A DNA stretch of 64,000 bases from Burkholderiaceae bacterium 16 (GCA_000955785.1 JYOD01000104.1:52515-116514), one strand, 5' to 3'; counted from the first letter of the stretch, positions 9,601 through 17,937 are shown. Notes: generated by a model from the letters alone, not told the origin. Made by a program: numbers and translations.

Positions 9601-10129
9601 GGCGTTCCTTGTATTTGGACACGCCGGCGGCTTCTTCCAGGAAAATCCGCATGTCGTCGGGCTTGGCCTCGATGATGCGCGAGATCATGCCCTGCCCGAT
9701 GATGGCGTAGGCGCGCGGCCCCAGGCCGGTACCCAGGAAGATGTCCTGGATGTCGCGGCGGCGCACGGCCTGGTTATTGATGTAGTACGAGGACGTGCCG
9801 TCGCGGGTCAGCACCCGCTTGACGGCGATCTCGGCATATTGGCTCCATTGCCCGCCGGCACGCCCCTCGGGGTTGTCGAACACCAGTTCGACGCTGGCGC
9901 GCCCGGCCTGCTTGCGGGCGGTGGAGCCATTGAAGATCACGTCCTGCATGGACTCGCCGCGCAGCTCGGAGGCGCGCGACTCACCCAGCACCCAGCGCAC
10001 CGCATCGATGATGTTCGACTTGCCGCAGCCGTTGGGACCGACGATGCCGACCAACTGGCCGGGCACTTGAAAATTGGTGGGATCGACAAAGGACTTGAAG
10101 CCCGCCAGTTTGATCGAGGACAGTCGCAC
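6614..10129 (-). CDS. smc: Chromosome segregation ATPase SMC
   Basis: Organises and condenses the chromosome. The 1171-residue product has the full SMC layout: Walker A GPNGCGKSN near residue 35, a coiled coil from about 165 to 500, a hinge at about 510-670, a second coiled coil, then signature motif LLSGGEKALTAIAL and Walker B FCLLDEVDAPLDD near the C-terminus. It starts at a GTG (10127-10129) giving MRLSSIKLAGFKSF, the usual SMC N-terminus. It is probably the first gene of the smc-zipA-ligA-def transcription unit. The partner genes scpA and scpB are not in the window. Confidence 0.97.
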   Translation of the reverse strand: MRLSSIKLAGFKSFVDPTNFQVPGQLVGIVGPNGCGKSNIIDAVRWVLGESRASELRGESMQDVIFNGSTARKQAGRASVELVFDNPEGRAGGQWSQYAEIAVKRVLTRDGTSSYYINNQAVRRRDIQDIFLGTGLGPRAYAIIGQGMISRIIEAKPDDMRIFLEEAAGVSKYKERRRETENRLSDTRENLTRVEDILRELGTNLDKLEGQAEVAQRFKTLQSDGEEKQHLLWLLRKREAQAEQERHTRAIEQAQIDLEAQTAQLRHVEAELETMRAAHYASSDNMHTAQGALYEANAEVSKLEAEIRYVVESRNRVQAQIAALTAQREQWQGKAEQATDALAQAEEELAVAEGRTVEAQEAVAHKTDELPTLEAQWRDAQTLSNEQRASIMQAEQALKLEAAQQRSADQMLQQLEQRRERLSGEEKGLDRPDEIRLEEQRAELAEQEAVLEEAQAILADSAESVPRLDAGRRSAQERVQSEAAAIASLEARLAALKQLQENVQTEGKVQPWLAKHGLAELPRLWKKIHIEPGWESALESVLREKLAALEVSNLDWITSFLSDAPPAKLAFYSPPPAARPQETPAGLRPLMALVQITEPGIRAVMQDWLADVYTATDMASALAQRATLPEGASFVVAEGHLVGRSSVHLYAADSEQAGMLAREQEIENLQKQARAQMLLSDEAKSQAVRAEAAYTQASAALTEARGRSEQATRRVHALQMDVLKLSQAMERYAARSGQIREELAEIGVQIEEQRAIRAESEASFEHHDAALAEMQATHEDHQMAFEALDSKLSSARHQLRDFERAAQEALFAERNLANRIEELRRNIQTAGDQSERLAQSLEDARAELETINEQTAHTGLQDALERRAEKEEKLGLARTELDALSAQLRQYDDQRLAAERSLQPLRDRITEYQLKEQAARLNQEQFSEQLTTAEVDETALAEKLTPDLKPSYLQGEVTRLNNAINALGPVNMAALDELAAARERKTFLDAQSADLIDAITTLEDAIHKIDQETRAMLQGTFDQVNHHFGELFPSLFGGGQAKLIMTGDEILDAGVQVMAQPPGKKNSTIHLLSGGEKALTAIALVFAMFQLNPAPFCLLDEVDAPLDDANTERYANMVARMSDKTQFVFISHNKIAMEMAHQLIGVTMQEQGVSRIVAVDMDAAMSMAEAA

Positions 10130-10575
10130 GGTTGGTCGTGGGGTATTTAGCGTAATGCAGCGTTCAGGAAGCCGGGCCCAACGAGAAGCCAGGCGACGCG
10201 TGCCGCTTGCGCCCCATGCCTGGCTCTTGTGCCCGATAGTTGGCGCTAATCATACCATCGTGCCTTCCGCGTCCGCGCGCTTTCCGGGCTAAGCGGAAGC
10301 CATTTCCCAATGGTGTTTGAGCCATTTCCGATGCACCTTGTACAGTCCCCGCCCCAAACTCCGGGGTGACGTTTCGCATGCAAGGGAGCGCTTGTACTGC
10401 CGGAAACGACACTGCCTTGTGCACCCTGCGGGAAACTTCTGAGGGTTAATGCTAGTCTGTTCACTGTCAGCGTGATCTTTGATGCCCATTGCGCCCCCTC
10501 ATTCCGAGGCCAGTACGCCATCTCTCGCCGGTACAACGCGAAGCCTGCCTCGCTACTCTTCTGGGAGTGTCCAGC
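10130..10575. other. Divergent intergenic region between smc and the di-iron protein gene
   Basis: 446 bases without a supported gene. It must hold the promoters for smc (leftward) and the ferritin-like gene (rightward). I see no convincing -35/-10 pair, operator palindrome or terminator. Short open frames here lack ribosome sites and resemble nothing known. Confidence 0.5.
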
Positions 10576-11451
10576 ATGACCGCCTACACACCGGCGACAT
10601 CACACGAAAGCTCGCCCGGCCCGGCTGCCGATCCCACGGCAAAAGCGCTGCCCTGGTCTCTCAGCCAGATCGATTTCGGGGCGACCGACATCGCCCGGGT
10701 GCGGCCCGATCGGGAGTTGTTCTACCTGCTGGTGTCTGCCTCCTTCGTAGAAAGCGGCTCGGACACTTACGCCGGCAATCTGGCTGGCTATTACGCCGCC
10801 CATCCGGAGGCTTCCGGCTGGCTGTCCGAACACTGGGAGGCCGAGGAGCTGCAGCACGGCTTGGCACTGCGGCGTTACGTGGAACATGTCTGGCCGGAGT
10901 TCGACTGGGAACGCGGTTACGCGCGGTTCTTCGAGGAATACCGCCACACCTGCTCGGTGGACAACTTTGAGCCGTCGGAAGCACTTGAAATGGCCGCCCG
11001 ATGTGTAGTCGAAACCGGCACTGCGGCGCTCTACCGCGCGCTGGAGCAAGCCAGCGACGAACCAGTGCTGCGCAGCCTGACGCGCCGCATCGCCAACGAC
11101 GAAGTGCGCCACTACAAGCACTTCTACCGCTACTTCAACAGCTTCAACGCCGCGGAACGGCTCGGCCGCCTGCGCGTGCTGGGCGCGCTGGTGCGCCGCC
11201 TGCTGGAGATCAAGAACGAAGACGCGGAGATCGCACTGCGCAATGTGCTGCGCATCGAGCGCGGCACCGAGCATGTTCCACAGAAAGACGTGCGCAAGCT
11301 CAATTCCAGGGTCAGTGCGGTAATCCGGCGTAACCTGCCGATCGAAATGACAGTCAAGATGCTGTTGCGCCCGCTGCACCTGCCCGCGGGCGTCGAACGC
11401 GCGATTCGCAGGCCGCTGGTGGCGGTTGTCTCGCGGGCGATGCTTTACTAA
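10576..11451 (+). CDS. Ferritin-like di-iron protein
   Basis: Predicted soluble four-helix di-iron carboxylate protein, 291 residues. The full ligand set is visible: Glu59 (ASFVES), E91-x-x-H94 (EAEELQHG), Glu146 (CVVETGTA) and E176-x-x-H179 (NDEVRHYKHF). This is the E...ExxH...E...ExxH pattern of ferritin-like oxygenases and acyl-ACP desaturases; the first ExxH segment is close to the EENRHG box of the latter. Oxygen-dependent desaturation or hydroxylation is likely but the substrate is unknown. The C-terminus is basic and partly hydrophobic (PLVAVVSRAMLY), so membrane association is possible. I chose ATG 10576 because GGGAG lies about 8 bases upstream; an ATG-type start 29 codons earlier lacks a good site. 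It converges on the DMT transporter gene. Confidence 0.75.
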   Translation: MTAYTPATSHESSPGPAADPTAKALPWSLSQIDFGATDIARVRPDRELFYLLVSASFVESGSDTYAGNLAGYYAAHPEASGWLSEHWEAEELQHGLALRRYVEHVWPEFDWERGYARFFEEYRHTCSVDNFEPSEALEMAARCVVETGTAALYRALEQASDEPVLRSLTRRIANDEVRHYKHFYRYFNSFNAAERLGRLRVLGALVRRLLEIKNEDAEIALRNVLRIERGTEHVPQKDVRKLNSRVSAVIRRNLPIEMTVKMLLRPLHLPAGVERAIRRPLVAVVSRAMLY

Positions 11452-11475
11452 GCCTTTACCAGGCCAGGCCGCTGG

Positions 11476-12465
11476 CTATTGCGGTTGCAGCGCCGGATCC
11501 CCGGCACCACCCTCGCCGCCGGCAGTGCGGGCCCTGGTGCGGTGCACCAGCCCGGACAAGGCGCCGGCTGCCACGATGCACAGGCCACCGGCGGCTTCCT
11601 TCCAGCTCAGCGTCTCAGTCGCCAGCCACCACGACGACACCGCCGCGATCACGATCTCGAACAGCATCAGCAGGGATACCCGATTGGCTGGAAGGCGCTG
11701 CAACCCGTACTGGACCACTGAATTGCTCAGGACCAGGGTGGCGGCCAGGCCCAGCATCAGCACCAGGCCGCCCCAGCCGATCACCGGCGCCAGCGCGACG
11801 CCGCCCGGTTCCAGCCAGAGCGCGCAGGGCAAGCCGACCGCGGTGCAACCCAGGTAGACCATGACGGTGCGCACGCGCGCATCCATTTCCGGGTAGAGCT
11901 GGCCGGCTCGGCGCGACAGCACGTTGTTCACGGCGAATCCCATGCCGCCGATCAGGCCCGACCATTCGGCGGCATGCGTCGGCAGCGGCAGGCCGACTTC
12001 CGGCGTCCACAGCATCAGGCCCGCGCCGAACAGCGCCAGCGCCACCAGCAGCAAACCGGCCGTGGACAGCTTCTCGCCAAGGAAGGCGCGGGCGAACAAG
12101 GCGGTCCACACCGGCGTCAGGTAGAACAGCAGCAAGACCCGCATCACATGGCCGTTGACGCTGCCCCACACGAACCCGGCGTTGGTCACGCCGGCCGCCA
12201 GCCCGATGGCGACAAACAGCCACGACCAGCGCAGGCCACCCAGGTGGCGCGCGAAAGCGACCAGTGCGATCAGCGCGGCCAGCGCGCTGACCAGCGCCGC
12301 CGCCGTCATGCCGCCCAGCCCCCAGCCTGCCAGCAGCCGGTACGGAAACCAGGCGATACCCCAGACCGAGGCGCCCAGCAGGATGGACAAAGTGGATTTG
12401 AAGGCATGCGGCTCGGAACCGGCCGGGGCGCTGGAAGATGCAGGCGAAGCAGGCAGATTGCTCAT
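11476..12465 (-). CDS. EamA/DMT-family transporter
   Basis: Inner-membrane drug/metabolite-type permease of 329 residues with about ten predicted transmembrane segments in two EamA repeats (ILLGASVWGIAWFPYRLL at the start, GLIGGMGFAVNNVLSRRAGQ beginning the second). The last helix is followed by a short charged tail. Family members export amino acids or other small metabolites; the substrate cannot be read here. The start ATG at 12465 gives MSNLPASPASSS; longer frames upstream are low complexity and not credible. It is transcribed divergently from dapC. Confidence 0.8.
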   Translation of the reverse strand: MSNLPASPASSSAPAGSEPHAFKSTLSILLGASVWGIAWFPYRLLAGWGLGGMTAAALVSALAALIALVAFARHLGGLRWSWLFVAIGLAAGVTNAGFVWGSVNGHVMRVLLLFYLTPVWTALFARAFLGEKLSTAGLLLVALALFGAGLMLWTPEVGLPLPTHAAEWSGLIGGMGFAVNNVLSRRAGQLYPEMDARVRTVMVYLGCTAVGLPCALWLEPGGVALAPVIGWGGLVLMLGLAATLVLSNSVVQYGLQRLPANRVSLLMLFEIVIAAVSSWWLATETLSWKEAAGGLCIVAAGALSGLVHRTRARTAGGEGGAGDPALQPQ

Positions 12466-12683
12466 AAAAGCGAGATAGGGCCGCCGGGTGGGCGGCCTGT
12501 TTGTATTCGGTATCGGAAAATCGTCCAGGGACACACTGGCGCTCCGTCCATCGGCAACCGGCATCGGGCCGGACGGGTGACTACAGGCGAGCGGGGCTTG
12601 CATCATGCCGCGCTGATGAACCGCATGGCGATCCGGCGCGCCGCCAGGCCTTTGCGGGCGCACGGGACAGCCTGGCAATCCTT

Positions 12684-12689
12684 TATAAT
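12684..12689 (+). promoter_or_regulatory. Candidate -10 element (TATAAT) for dapC
   Basis: A perfect TATAAT hexamer ends about 40 bases before the dapC GTG start. No good -35 hexamer lies at 16-18 bases, so this is an incomplete match. The same bases contain an in-frame ATG (12688) that could be misread as the dapC start. Confidence 0.35.
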
Positions 12690-12729
12690 GACCGGCTTTG
12701 AGCTTGGCCCTACCGGCCTGAACCTGACC

Positions 12730-13947
12730 GTGAATCCCCGCCTCGACCTGCTCCAGCCCTATCCGTTCGAAAAACTGCGCGTGATGCTGGCTGACGTCAA
12801 ACCGAACGGCGCGTTGCCCGCGATCAGCTTCGGCATTGGCGAACCCAAGCATCCCACGCCCGAATTCATCAAGACGGCGCTGTCGGAGTCACTTGCGGGA
12901 CTGGCGAATTATCCCACAACGGCAGGTTCGGACGCACTACGACAGTGCATAGCCGCGTGGCTCCAGCGCCGCTACGGCCTGCCGGCGGTCAATGCCGCCA
13001 CCCAGGTCCTGCCGGTGACCGGCTCGCGCGAGGCGCTATTCGCCTTCGCCCAGACCGTGGTCGATGCCAGCCAGCCTGGCGCGCTGGTGCTCTGCCCCAA
13101 TCCGTTCTACCAGATCTACGAAGGCGCGGCGCTGCTGGCCGGCGCCACCCCGGTGTTCGCCAACAGCGACCCGGCGCGCAATTTCGCCCCGGCCTTCGAT
13201 CGCATCTCCGCCGACACCTGGGCCAGGGTGCAACTGGTCTATGTGTGCTCCCCTGGCAACCCGACCGGCGCCGTGCTGTCGCTGGAAGACTGGCGCGAGC
13301 TGTTCGCGCTGTCCGACCGCCACGGCTTCGTGATCGCCTCGGACGAGTGCTACTCGGAGATCTATTTCAAGGAAGGCGAGCCGCCATTGGGCGCGCTGGA
13401 AGCGGCGCACAAGCTGGGCCGCGCCGAAGGCACCCATCCCTTCGAGCGGTTGGTGATGTTCTCCAGCCTGTCCAAGCGCTCCAATGTGCCCGGTCTGCGC
13501 TCGGGCTTCGTGGCGGGCGACGCCGCCCTGCTGAAGAAATTCCTGCTATACCGTACCTATCACGGCGGCGCCATGAACCCGGCGGTGCAGGCAGCCAGCG
13601 TGGCAGCCTGGAACGACGAGGCCCATGTGCGCGACAACCGCGCCGCCTATGTGCGCAAGTTCGCCGAAGTCACGCCGATGCTGGCCGAAGTGCTGGACGT
13701 GGCCCTGCCCGATGCCGGCTTCTACCTGTGGGCGGATGTTTCGCGCACGGGACTGACGGATACTGAATTCGCCGCCCGCCTGCTGGCCGAACAGAACGTC
13801 ACCGTGCTGCCGGGCAGCTACCTGGCGCGCGAGGCCGACGGCATCAACCCGGGCGCCAACCGCGTGCGCATGGCGCTGGTGGCCACGCCCGGGGAATGCC
13901 TGGAAGGCGCGCGCCGCATCGTCGCCTTCTGCAAGTCGCTGGGCTGA
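12730..13947 (+). CDS. dapC: Succinyldiaminopimelate transaminase
   Basis: PLP-dependent aminotransferase converting N-succinyl-2-amino-6-ketopimelate to N-succinyl-LL-diaminopimelate in lysine/peptidoglycan synthesis. 405 residues, fold type I: substrate-arm motif NYPTTAGS, CSPGNPTGAV, ASDECYSEIYF, the PLP-lysine region SSLSKRSNVPGLRSGF and a C-terminal Arg region (GANRVRMALV). I chose GTG 12730 (VNPRLDLLQPYPFEKLR), the usual N-terminus of the beta-proteobacterial enzyme. ATG 12688 is in frame but overlaps the TATAAT hexamer. The next gene is dapD, 65 bases downstream, and dapE follows, which supports DapC over a generic aminotransferase. Confidence 0.9.
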   Translation: MNPRLDLLQPYPFEKLRVMLADVKPNGALPAISFGIGEPKHPTPEFIKTALSESLAGLANYPTTAGSDALRQCIAAWLQRRYGLPAVNAATQVLPVTGSREALFAFAQTVVDASQPGALVLCPNPFYQIYEGAALLAGATPVFANSDPARNFAPAFDRISADTWARVQLVYVCSPGNPTGAVLSLEDWRELFALSDRHGFVIASDECYSEIYFKEGEPPLGALEAAHKLGRAEGTHPFERLVMFSSLSKRSNVPGLRSGFVAGDAALLKKFLLYRTYHGGAMNPAVQAASVAAWNDEAHVRDNRAAYVRKFAEVTPMLAEVLDVALPDAGFYLWADVSRTGLTDTEFAARLLAEQNVTVLPGSYLAREADGINPGANRVRMALVATPGECLEGARRIVAFCKSLG

Positions 13948-14012
13948 GCCCCGCGTGCAAGCCACACACTGAGTTTTGTTGTAGACAACGATCAACCACT
14001 GAAAACACGCAT

Positions 14013-14840
14013 ATGACGCAAGCACTGCAAGCCCTGATCGACCAGGCATGGGAAGACCGCGCAAGCCTCTCGCCCAAGTCCGCCCCCAACGACATCCGCG
14101 AAGCTGTCGCCACCGTGATCGGCCAGCTCGACACCGGCGCCCTGCGCGTGGCCGAGAAGCAAGGCAAGGAATGGATTGTCAACCAGTGGATCAAGAAGGC
14201 CGTGCTGCTGTCGTTCCGCCTGGAAGACAACGCGCCGATGTCCGCCGGCGGCTTCGCCCAGTTCTACGACAAGGTACCGACCAAGTTCGCCAACTGGACC
14301 GCTGACGATTTCGCCAAGGGCGGCTTCCGCGTGGTGCCCCCGGCCGTGGCCCGCCGTGGCTCGTTCATCGCCAGGAACGCCGTGCTGATGCCGTCGTACG
14401 TCAACATCGGCGCCTACGTCGATGAAGGCACCATGGTCGACACCTGGGCCACCGTCGGTTCCTGCGCCCAGATCGGCAAGAACGTCCACCTGTCCGGCGG
14501 CGTCGGCATCGGCGGCGTACTCGAGCCGCTGCAGGCCAACCCGGTCATCATCGAAGACAACTGCTTCATCGGCGCGCGTTCGGAAGTGGTGGAAGGTGTG
14601 ATCATCGAGGAAAACTCGGTGATCTCGATGGGCGTGTACCTCGGCCAGTCGACCAAGATCTATGACCGCGAAACCGGCGAGATTCACTACGGCCGCGTGC
14701 CGGCCGGCTCGGTGGTGGTGGCGGGCAACCTGCCGTCCAAGGACGGCAAGTACAGCCTGTACTGCGCCGTGATCGTCAAGAAGGTGGACGCGCAGACCCG
14801 CGCCAAGACCAGCCTGAACGACCTGCTGCGCGGCGACTGA
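14013..14840 (+). CDS. dapD: Tetrahydrodipicolinate N-succinyltransferase
   Basis: Transfers succinyl from succinyl-CoA to tetrahydrodipicolinate, opening the succinylase branch of lysine and diaminopimelate synthesis. 275 residues, the normal family length. An N-terminal helical domain is followed by left-handed beta-helix hexapeptide repeats (PSYVNIGAYVDEGTMVDTWA, then VGSCAQIGKNVHLSGGVGIG) and the C-terminal RVPAGSVVVAGNLPSKDG. The ribosome site before ATG 14013 is weak, but the N-terminus MTQALQALIDQAWEDR is typical. Confidence 0.97.
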   Translation: MTQALQALIDQAWEDRASLSPKSAPNDIREAVATVIGQLDTGALRVAEKQGKEWIVNQWIKKAVLLSFRLEDNAPMSAGGFAQFYDKVPTKFANWTADDFAKGGFRVVPPAVARRGSFIARNAVLMPSYVNIGAYVDEGTMVDTWATVGSCAQIGKNVHLSGGVGIGGVLEPLQANPVIIEDNCFIGARSEVVEGVIIEENSVISMGVYLGQSTKIYDRETGEIHYGRVPAGSVVVAGNLPSKDGKYSLYCAVIVKKVDAQTRAKTSLNDLLRGD

Positions 14841-14912
14841 TTTCGCCGGCAGTAAAAAAGGGGAGCAAACGCAAGCCGGAACCGCGCGCGCGTGCGGCCG
14901 GTCTGACCGGGA

Positions 14913-15374
14913 ATGCCGGATCAGACTAGCACTCCCCTTCCCCCGCTTCCCAACGGTGCCCGCTCCACGGGCACCGCCGCCGGCCTGCGCTGGCCCGCCC
15001 TTCGCAAGCGACTCATGGCCCTGGACCCGACTACCGTCACCACCGTTCTTTCGCTGTTGCCCACGATCCTCGAACAGGCCAACAAGACCATCGAGAAGAT
15101 CAAGAAAGGCAAGCGCAAGGATGGCGGCACCGACATGCCCGGCCCGGACTCGCGCGATGCGGCCGCCCGCATCGCCGACCTGGAAAACGCCGCCATGCAG
15201 CAGGCCGAGGCCGTCAAGCTGCTGGCCGAGCAACACGCCATCACCATCGAGGCGCTGCGCCGCGAGGCCGCACGGCTGGACCGCCGGCTGCGCCTGATGA
15301 CCGCGGTGGCCATGGCCGGTTTCGCGCTGGGCCTCGCCGGCCTGGTGGTCGCCCTCAACCTCTTGCTGCGCTAG
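14913..15374 (+). CDS. Small membrane-anchored coiled-coil protein, unknown function
   Basis: A 153-residue product I do not recognise. It has a Pro-rich N-terminus, a hydrophobic helix (TTVTTVLSLLPTILEQA), a strongly basic stretch (KTIEKIKKGKRK), a predicted coiled coil (about residues 83-125) and a C-terminal transmembrane segment (AVAMAGFALGLAGLVVALNLLL). It looks like a tail-anchored inner-membrane protein. The start is uncertain: ATG 14913 has GGGA very close, and ATG 15015 (MALDPTTVTTV) would give 119 residues without the Pro-rich leader. Its position between dapD and the yffB-like gene, same strand and short gaps, suggests co-transcription with lysine genes. Confidence 0.65.
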   Translation: MPDQTSTPLPPLPNGARSTGTAAGLRWPALRKRLMALDPTTVTTVLSLLPTILEQANKTIEKIKKGKRKDGGTDMPGPDSRDAAARIADLENAAMQQAEAVKLLAEQHAITIEALRREAARLDRRLRLMTAVAMAGFALGLAGLVVALNLLLR

Positions 15375-15397
15375 CCCCGGCTGGCCCCGAATTCGCC

Positions 15398-15745
15398 ATG
15401 ACTGTCCTGCTCTACGGCATTCCCAACTGCGATACCGTCAAGAAAGCCCGCACCTGGCTCGAAGCCAACGGCGTGGACTACACCTTCCACGACTTCAAGA
15501 AACAAGGCGTGGACGAAGCCATGCTGCGCGGCTGGCTCGCGCATGTGCCGCTGGCGACCCTGCTCAACCGCAAGGGCACGACCTGGCGCGCGCTGTCGGA
15601 CGCCGACAAAGCCCGCGCCGAGCAGGAAGCCGGCGCGATTGCCCTGATGCAGCAAAGCCCTTCGCTGATCAAGCGGCCGGTGCTGGCCCACAAGGGCAGC
15701 GTCAGCGTGGGGTTTTCGCCGGATAATTACGCCAGCCTCTTTTAA
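15398..15745 (+). CDS. ArsC/Spx-family reductase-like protein (YffB type)
   Basis: Thioredoxin-fold protein of 115 residues. It has an N-terminal strand and single active-site Cys (YGIPNCDTVKKA, Cys11), FHDFKKQG, and a C-terminal SLIKRPVL segment typical of the ArsC/YffB group. The lack of a second Cys close by argues against classical arsenate reductase; E. coli YffB is thought to be a glutathione-dependent thiol protein. E. coli yffB also sits directly before dapE, and the same order here supports orthology. Its role in lysine synthesis, if any, is unknown. Confidence 0.85.
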   Translation: MTVLLYGIPNCDTVKKARTWLEANGVDYTFHDFKKQGVDEAMLRGWLAHVPLATLLNRKGTTWRALSDADKARAEQEAGAIALMQQSPSLIKRPVLAHKGSVSVGFSPDNYASLF

Positions 15746-15843
15746 GCCCGATGGCAGCGCCAGGACATGCGCGCTGCCAGGATGCAAGACTCGAACAATG
15801 CACCCCGCCGGATTCCGGCGCCACGTGCCTCCTCGCTGCCACC

Positions 15844-16995
15844 ATGAACCCCACACTCGCCCTCACCGAAGACCTGATCCGCCGCCGCTCCGTCACGCCC
15901 GCCGATGAAGGCTGCCAGGCCGTGCTGGAGACACGCCTGAAGGCGCTCGGCTTTGCCTGCGAAGCCATCGTCAGCGGCCCGGACGATTTCCGCGTGACCA
16001 ACCTGTGGGCCGTCAAGCGCGGCACGCGCGGCCAGGACGGCAAGCTGCTGGCCTTCGCCGGCCACACCGACGTGGTGCCCACCGGCCCGCTGGAGCAATG
16101 GGGCTCGGATCCCTTCCTGCCCTCCCACCGCGACGGCAAGCTGTACGGCCGCGGCGCCGCCGACATGAAGACCTCGATCGCGGGCTTCGTGGTGGCCGTG
16201 GAGGAGTTCGTCAAAGCCCATCCGGATCACGCCGGCTCCATCGCCTTCCTGATCACCAGCGACGAGGAAGGCCCCGCGCATGACGGCACCGTCAAGGTGG
16301 TCGAAGCGCTGAAGGCGCGCGGCGAGCGGCTTGATTACTGCGTGATCGGCGAGCCCACCTCGGTCGACACGCTCGGCGACATGGTCAAGAACGGCCGCCG
16401 CGGCTCGCTCTCGGGCAAGCTCACCGTGAAGGGCGTGCAAGGCCATATCGCCTACCCGCACCTGGCGAAGAACCCCATCCATCTGGCCGCGCCCGCGCTG
16501 GCCGAACTGGTCGGCGAGCGCTGGGACGAGGGCAATGAGTACTTCCCGCCGACCACCTGGCAGATGTCGAATATCCACGCTGGCACCGGCGCCACCAACG
16601 TGATCCCGGGCCACGTCACCATCGACTTCAATTTCCGCTTTTCCACCGCCAGCACGCCCGAGGGCCTGAAGGCGCGCGTGCATGCCATCCTGGACCGACA
16701 CCAGCTCGAATACGACCTGGCCTGGACCCTGGGCGGCGAGCCCTTCCTGACCGCGCGCGGCGATCTCTCCGATGCGCTGGCCGGTGCCATCGCGGCGGAA
16801 ACGGGCGTCAAGACCGAGCTATCCACCACCGGCGGCACCTCGGATGGCCGCTTTATCGCCAAGATCTGCCCGCAGGTGATCGAGTTCGGGCCGCCCAATG
16901 CAAGCATCCACAAGATCGACGAGCACGTGGAAGTGCGCTTTATCGAACCCCTGAAAAACATCTACCGCGGCGTGCTGGAACGTCTGATCGCCTGA
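15844..16995 (+). CDS. dapE: Succinyl-diaminopimelate desuccinylase
   Basis: Di-zinc M20-family hydrolase that releases succinate from N-succinyl-LL-diaminopimelate. 383 residues from ATG 15844 (MNPTLALTEDLIRRRSVTP). Metal ligands and catalytic residues are visible: FAGHTDVVP (His74, with the catalytic Asp two residues later), GRGAADMKT (bridging Asp), SDEEGPAHDG (catalytic Glu and ligand Glu), GEPTS, and the C-terminal PNASIHKIDEHV with the last His ligand. The upstream in-frame extension to 15751 has no family resemblance. It is followed after 48 bases by prmB. Confidence 0.97.
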   Translation: MNPTLALTEDLIRRRSVTPADEGCQAVLETRLKALGFACEAIVSGPDDFRVTNLWAVKRGTRGQDGKLLAFAGHTDVVPTGPLEQWGSDPFLPSHRDGKLYGRGAADMKTSIAGFVVAVEEFVKAHPDHAGSIAFLITSDEEGPAHDGTVKVVEALKARGERLDYCVIGEPTSVDTLGDMVKNGRRGSLSGKLTVKGVQGHIAYPHLAKNPIHLAAPALAELVGERWDEGNEYFPPTTWQMSNIHAGTGATNVIPGHVTIDFNFRFSTASTPEGLKARVHAILDRHQLEYDLAWTLGGEPFLTARGDLSDALAGAIAAETGVKTELSTTGGTSDGRFIAKICPQVIEFGPPNASIHKIDEHVEVRFIEPLKNIYRGVLERLIA

Positions 16996-17043
16996 TCGCC
17001 TGATCACGTCATCGCCCGAACACCCGGATACAAGAAAGAAGCT

Positions 17044-17937
17044 ATGGCCACACCCTCCCCCCTGCGCACCGTGCGCGACCTGCTGCGCCTGGCGGTCTCG
17101 CGCTTCACCCAAGCCAAGCTGTCTTTTGGCCACGGCAGCGCCAACGCCTACGACGAAGCCGCCTACTTGGTCCTGCACACGCTGCACCTGCCGCTGGACA
17201 CGCTCGACCCCTTCCTCGACGCGCGCTTGCTGCCCGAGGAAGTCGAGGCCGTGCTGAACGTCATCGAGCGCCGCGTCACCGAACGCGTGCCCGCCGCCTA
17301 CATTACCAACGAGGCCTTCATGCATGGCCTGCGCTTTTACGTGGATGCGCGCGTGATCGTGCCGCGCAGCTTCATTGGTGAACTGCTGCAGGAAGGGCTG
17401 GAACCCTGGGTTGGCGACAGCGCCGAAATTGGCCCGGTGCTGGAACTGTGCACCGGCTCCGGCTGCCTGCCCATCGTCGCCGCGCATGTCTGGCCGAAGG
17501 CCCGCATCGACGCCGTCGACATCTCGCCGGATGCGCTCGCCGTAGCACGCCGCAATGTGGCGGACTACAAGATGACGGACCGCATCAGCCTGTACGAGGG
17601 CGACTTGTACGCGCCGCTGCCGGCCGGCGCCAAATATGATGTGATTCTCACCAACCCGCCCTACGTCAACGAAACCTCCATGCAAGCGCTGCCGGCCGAA
17701 TACCAGGCCGAGCCGCGCATCGCACTGGCTGGTGGCGACGACGGCATGGACGTGGTCCGCGGCATCATCGCTGGCGCCAAGACGCACCTGAACCCCGGCG
17801 GCGCGCTGGTGGTGGAGATTGGCAACGAGCATGCCAACGTGGAAGCGGCATTCCCCGATCTGGAGATCGTCTGGCTGCCGGTCAGCGCCGGCGAGGAGCA
17901 GGTGTTCCTGCTGACTTATGAGGCGCTGCCTGGTTGA
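17044..17937 (+). CDS. prmB: Ribosomal protein L3 glutamine methyltransferase
   Basis: SAM-dependent N5-glutamine methyltransferase for the Gln of ribosomal protein L3. 297 residues: an N-terminal helical substrate domain, then SAM motif I VLELCTGSGCLPI, DAVDISPDALAVA and the catalytic ILTNPPYVNE. The NPPY box and short length fit the HemK/PrmB/PrmC group; the N-terminal AYITNEAFMHGLRFYVD segment fits PrmB rather than PrmC. It is the last gene of the dap run and ends just before a strong terminator. Confidence 0.92.
   Translation: MATPSPLRTVRDLLRLAVSRFTQAKLSFGHGSANAYDEAAYLVLHTLHLPLDTLDPFLDARLLPEEVEAVLNVIERRVTERVPAAYITNEAFMHGLRFYVDARVIVPRSFIGELLQEGLEPWVGDSAEIGPVLELCTGSGCLPIVAAHVWPKARIDAVDISPDALAVARRNVADYKMTDRISLYEGDLYAPLPAGAKYDVILTNPPYVNETSMQALPAEYQAEPRIALAGGDDGMDVVRGIIAGAKTHLNPGGALVVEIGNEHANVEAAFPDLEIVWLPVSAGEEQVFLLTYEALPG

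Noticed and set aside
11974..12729. Long N-terminal extension of DapC
   Set aside because: The extension is Arg/Gln-rich antisense of the DMT transporter gene; DapC homology begins at GTG 12730.
16986..17015. TGATCGCC direct repeats at the dapE stop as a regulatory site
   Set aside because: Only three imperfect copies of 8 bases, overlapping the stop codon; likely local slippage with no evidence of function.
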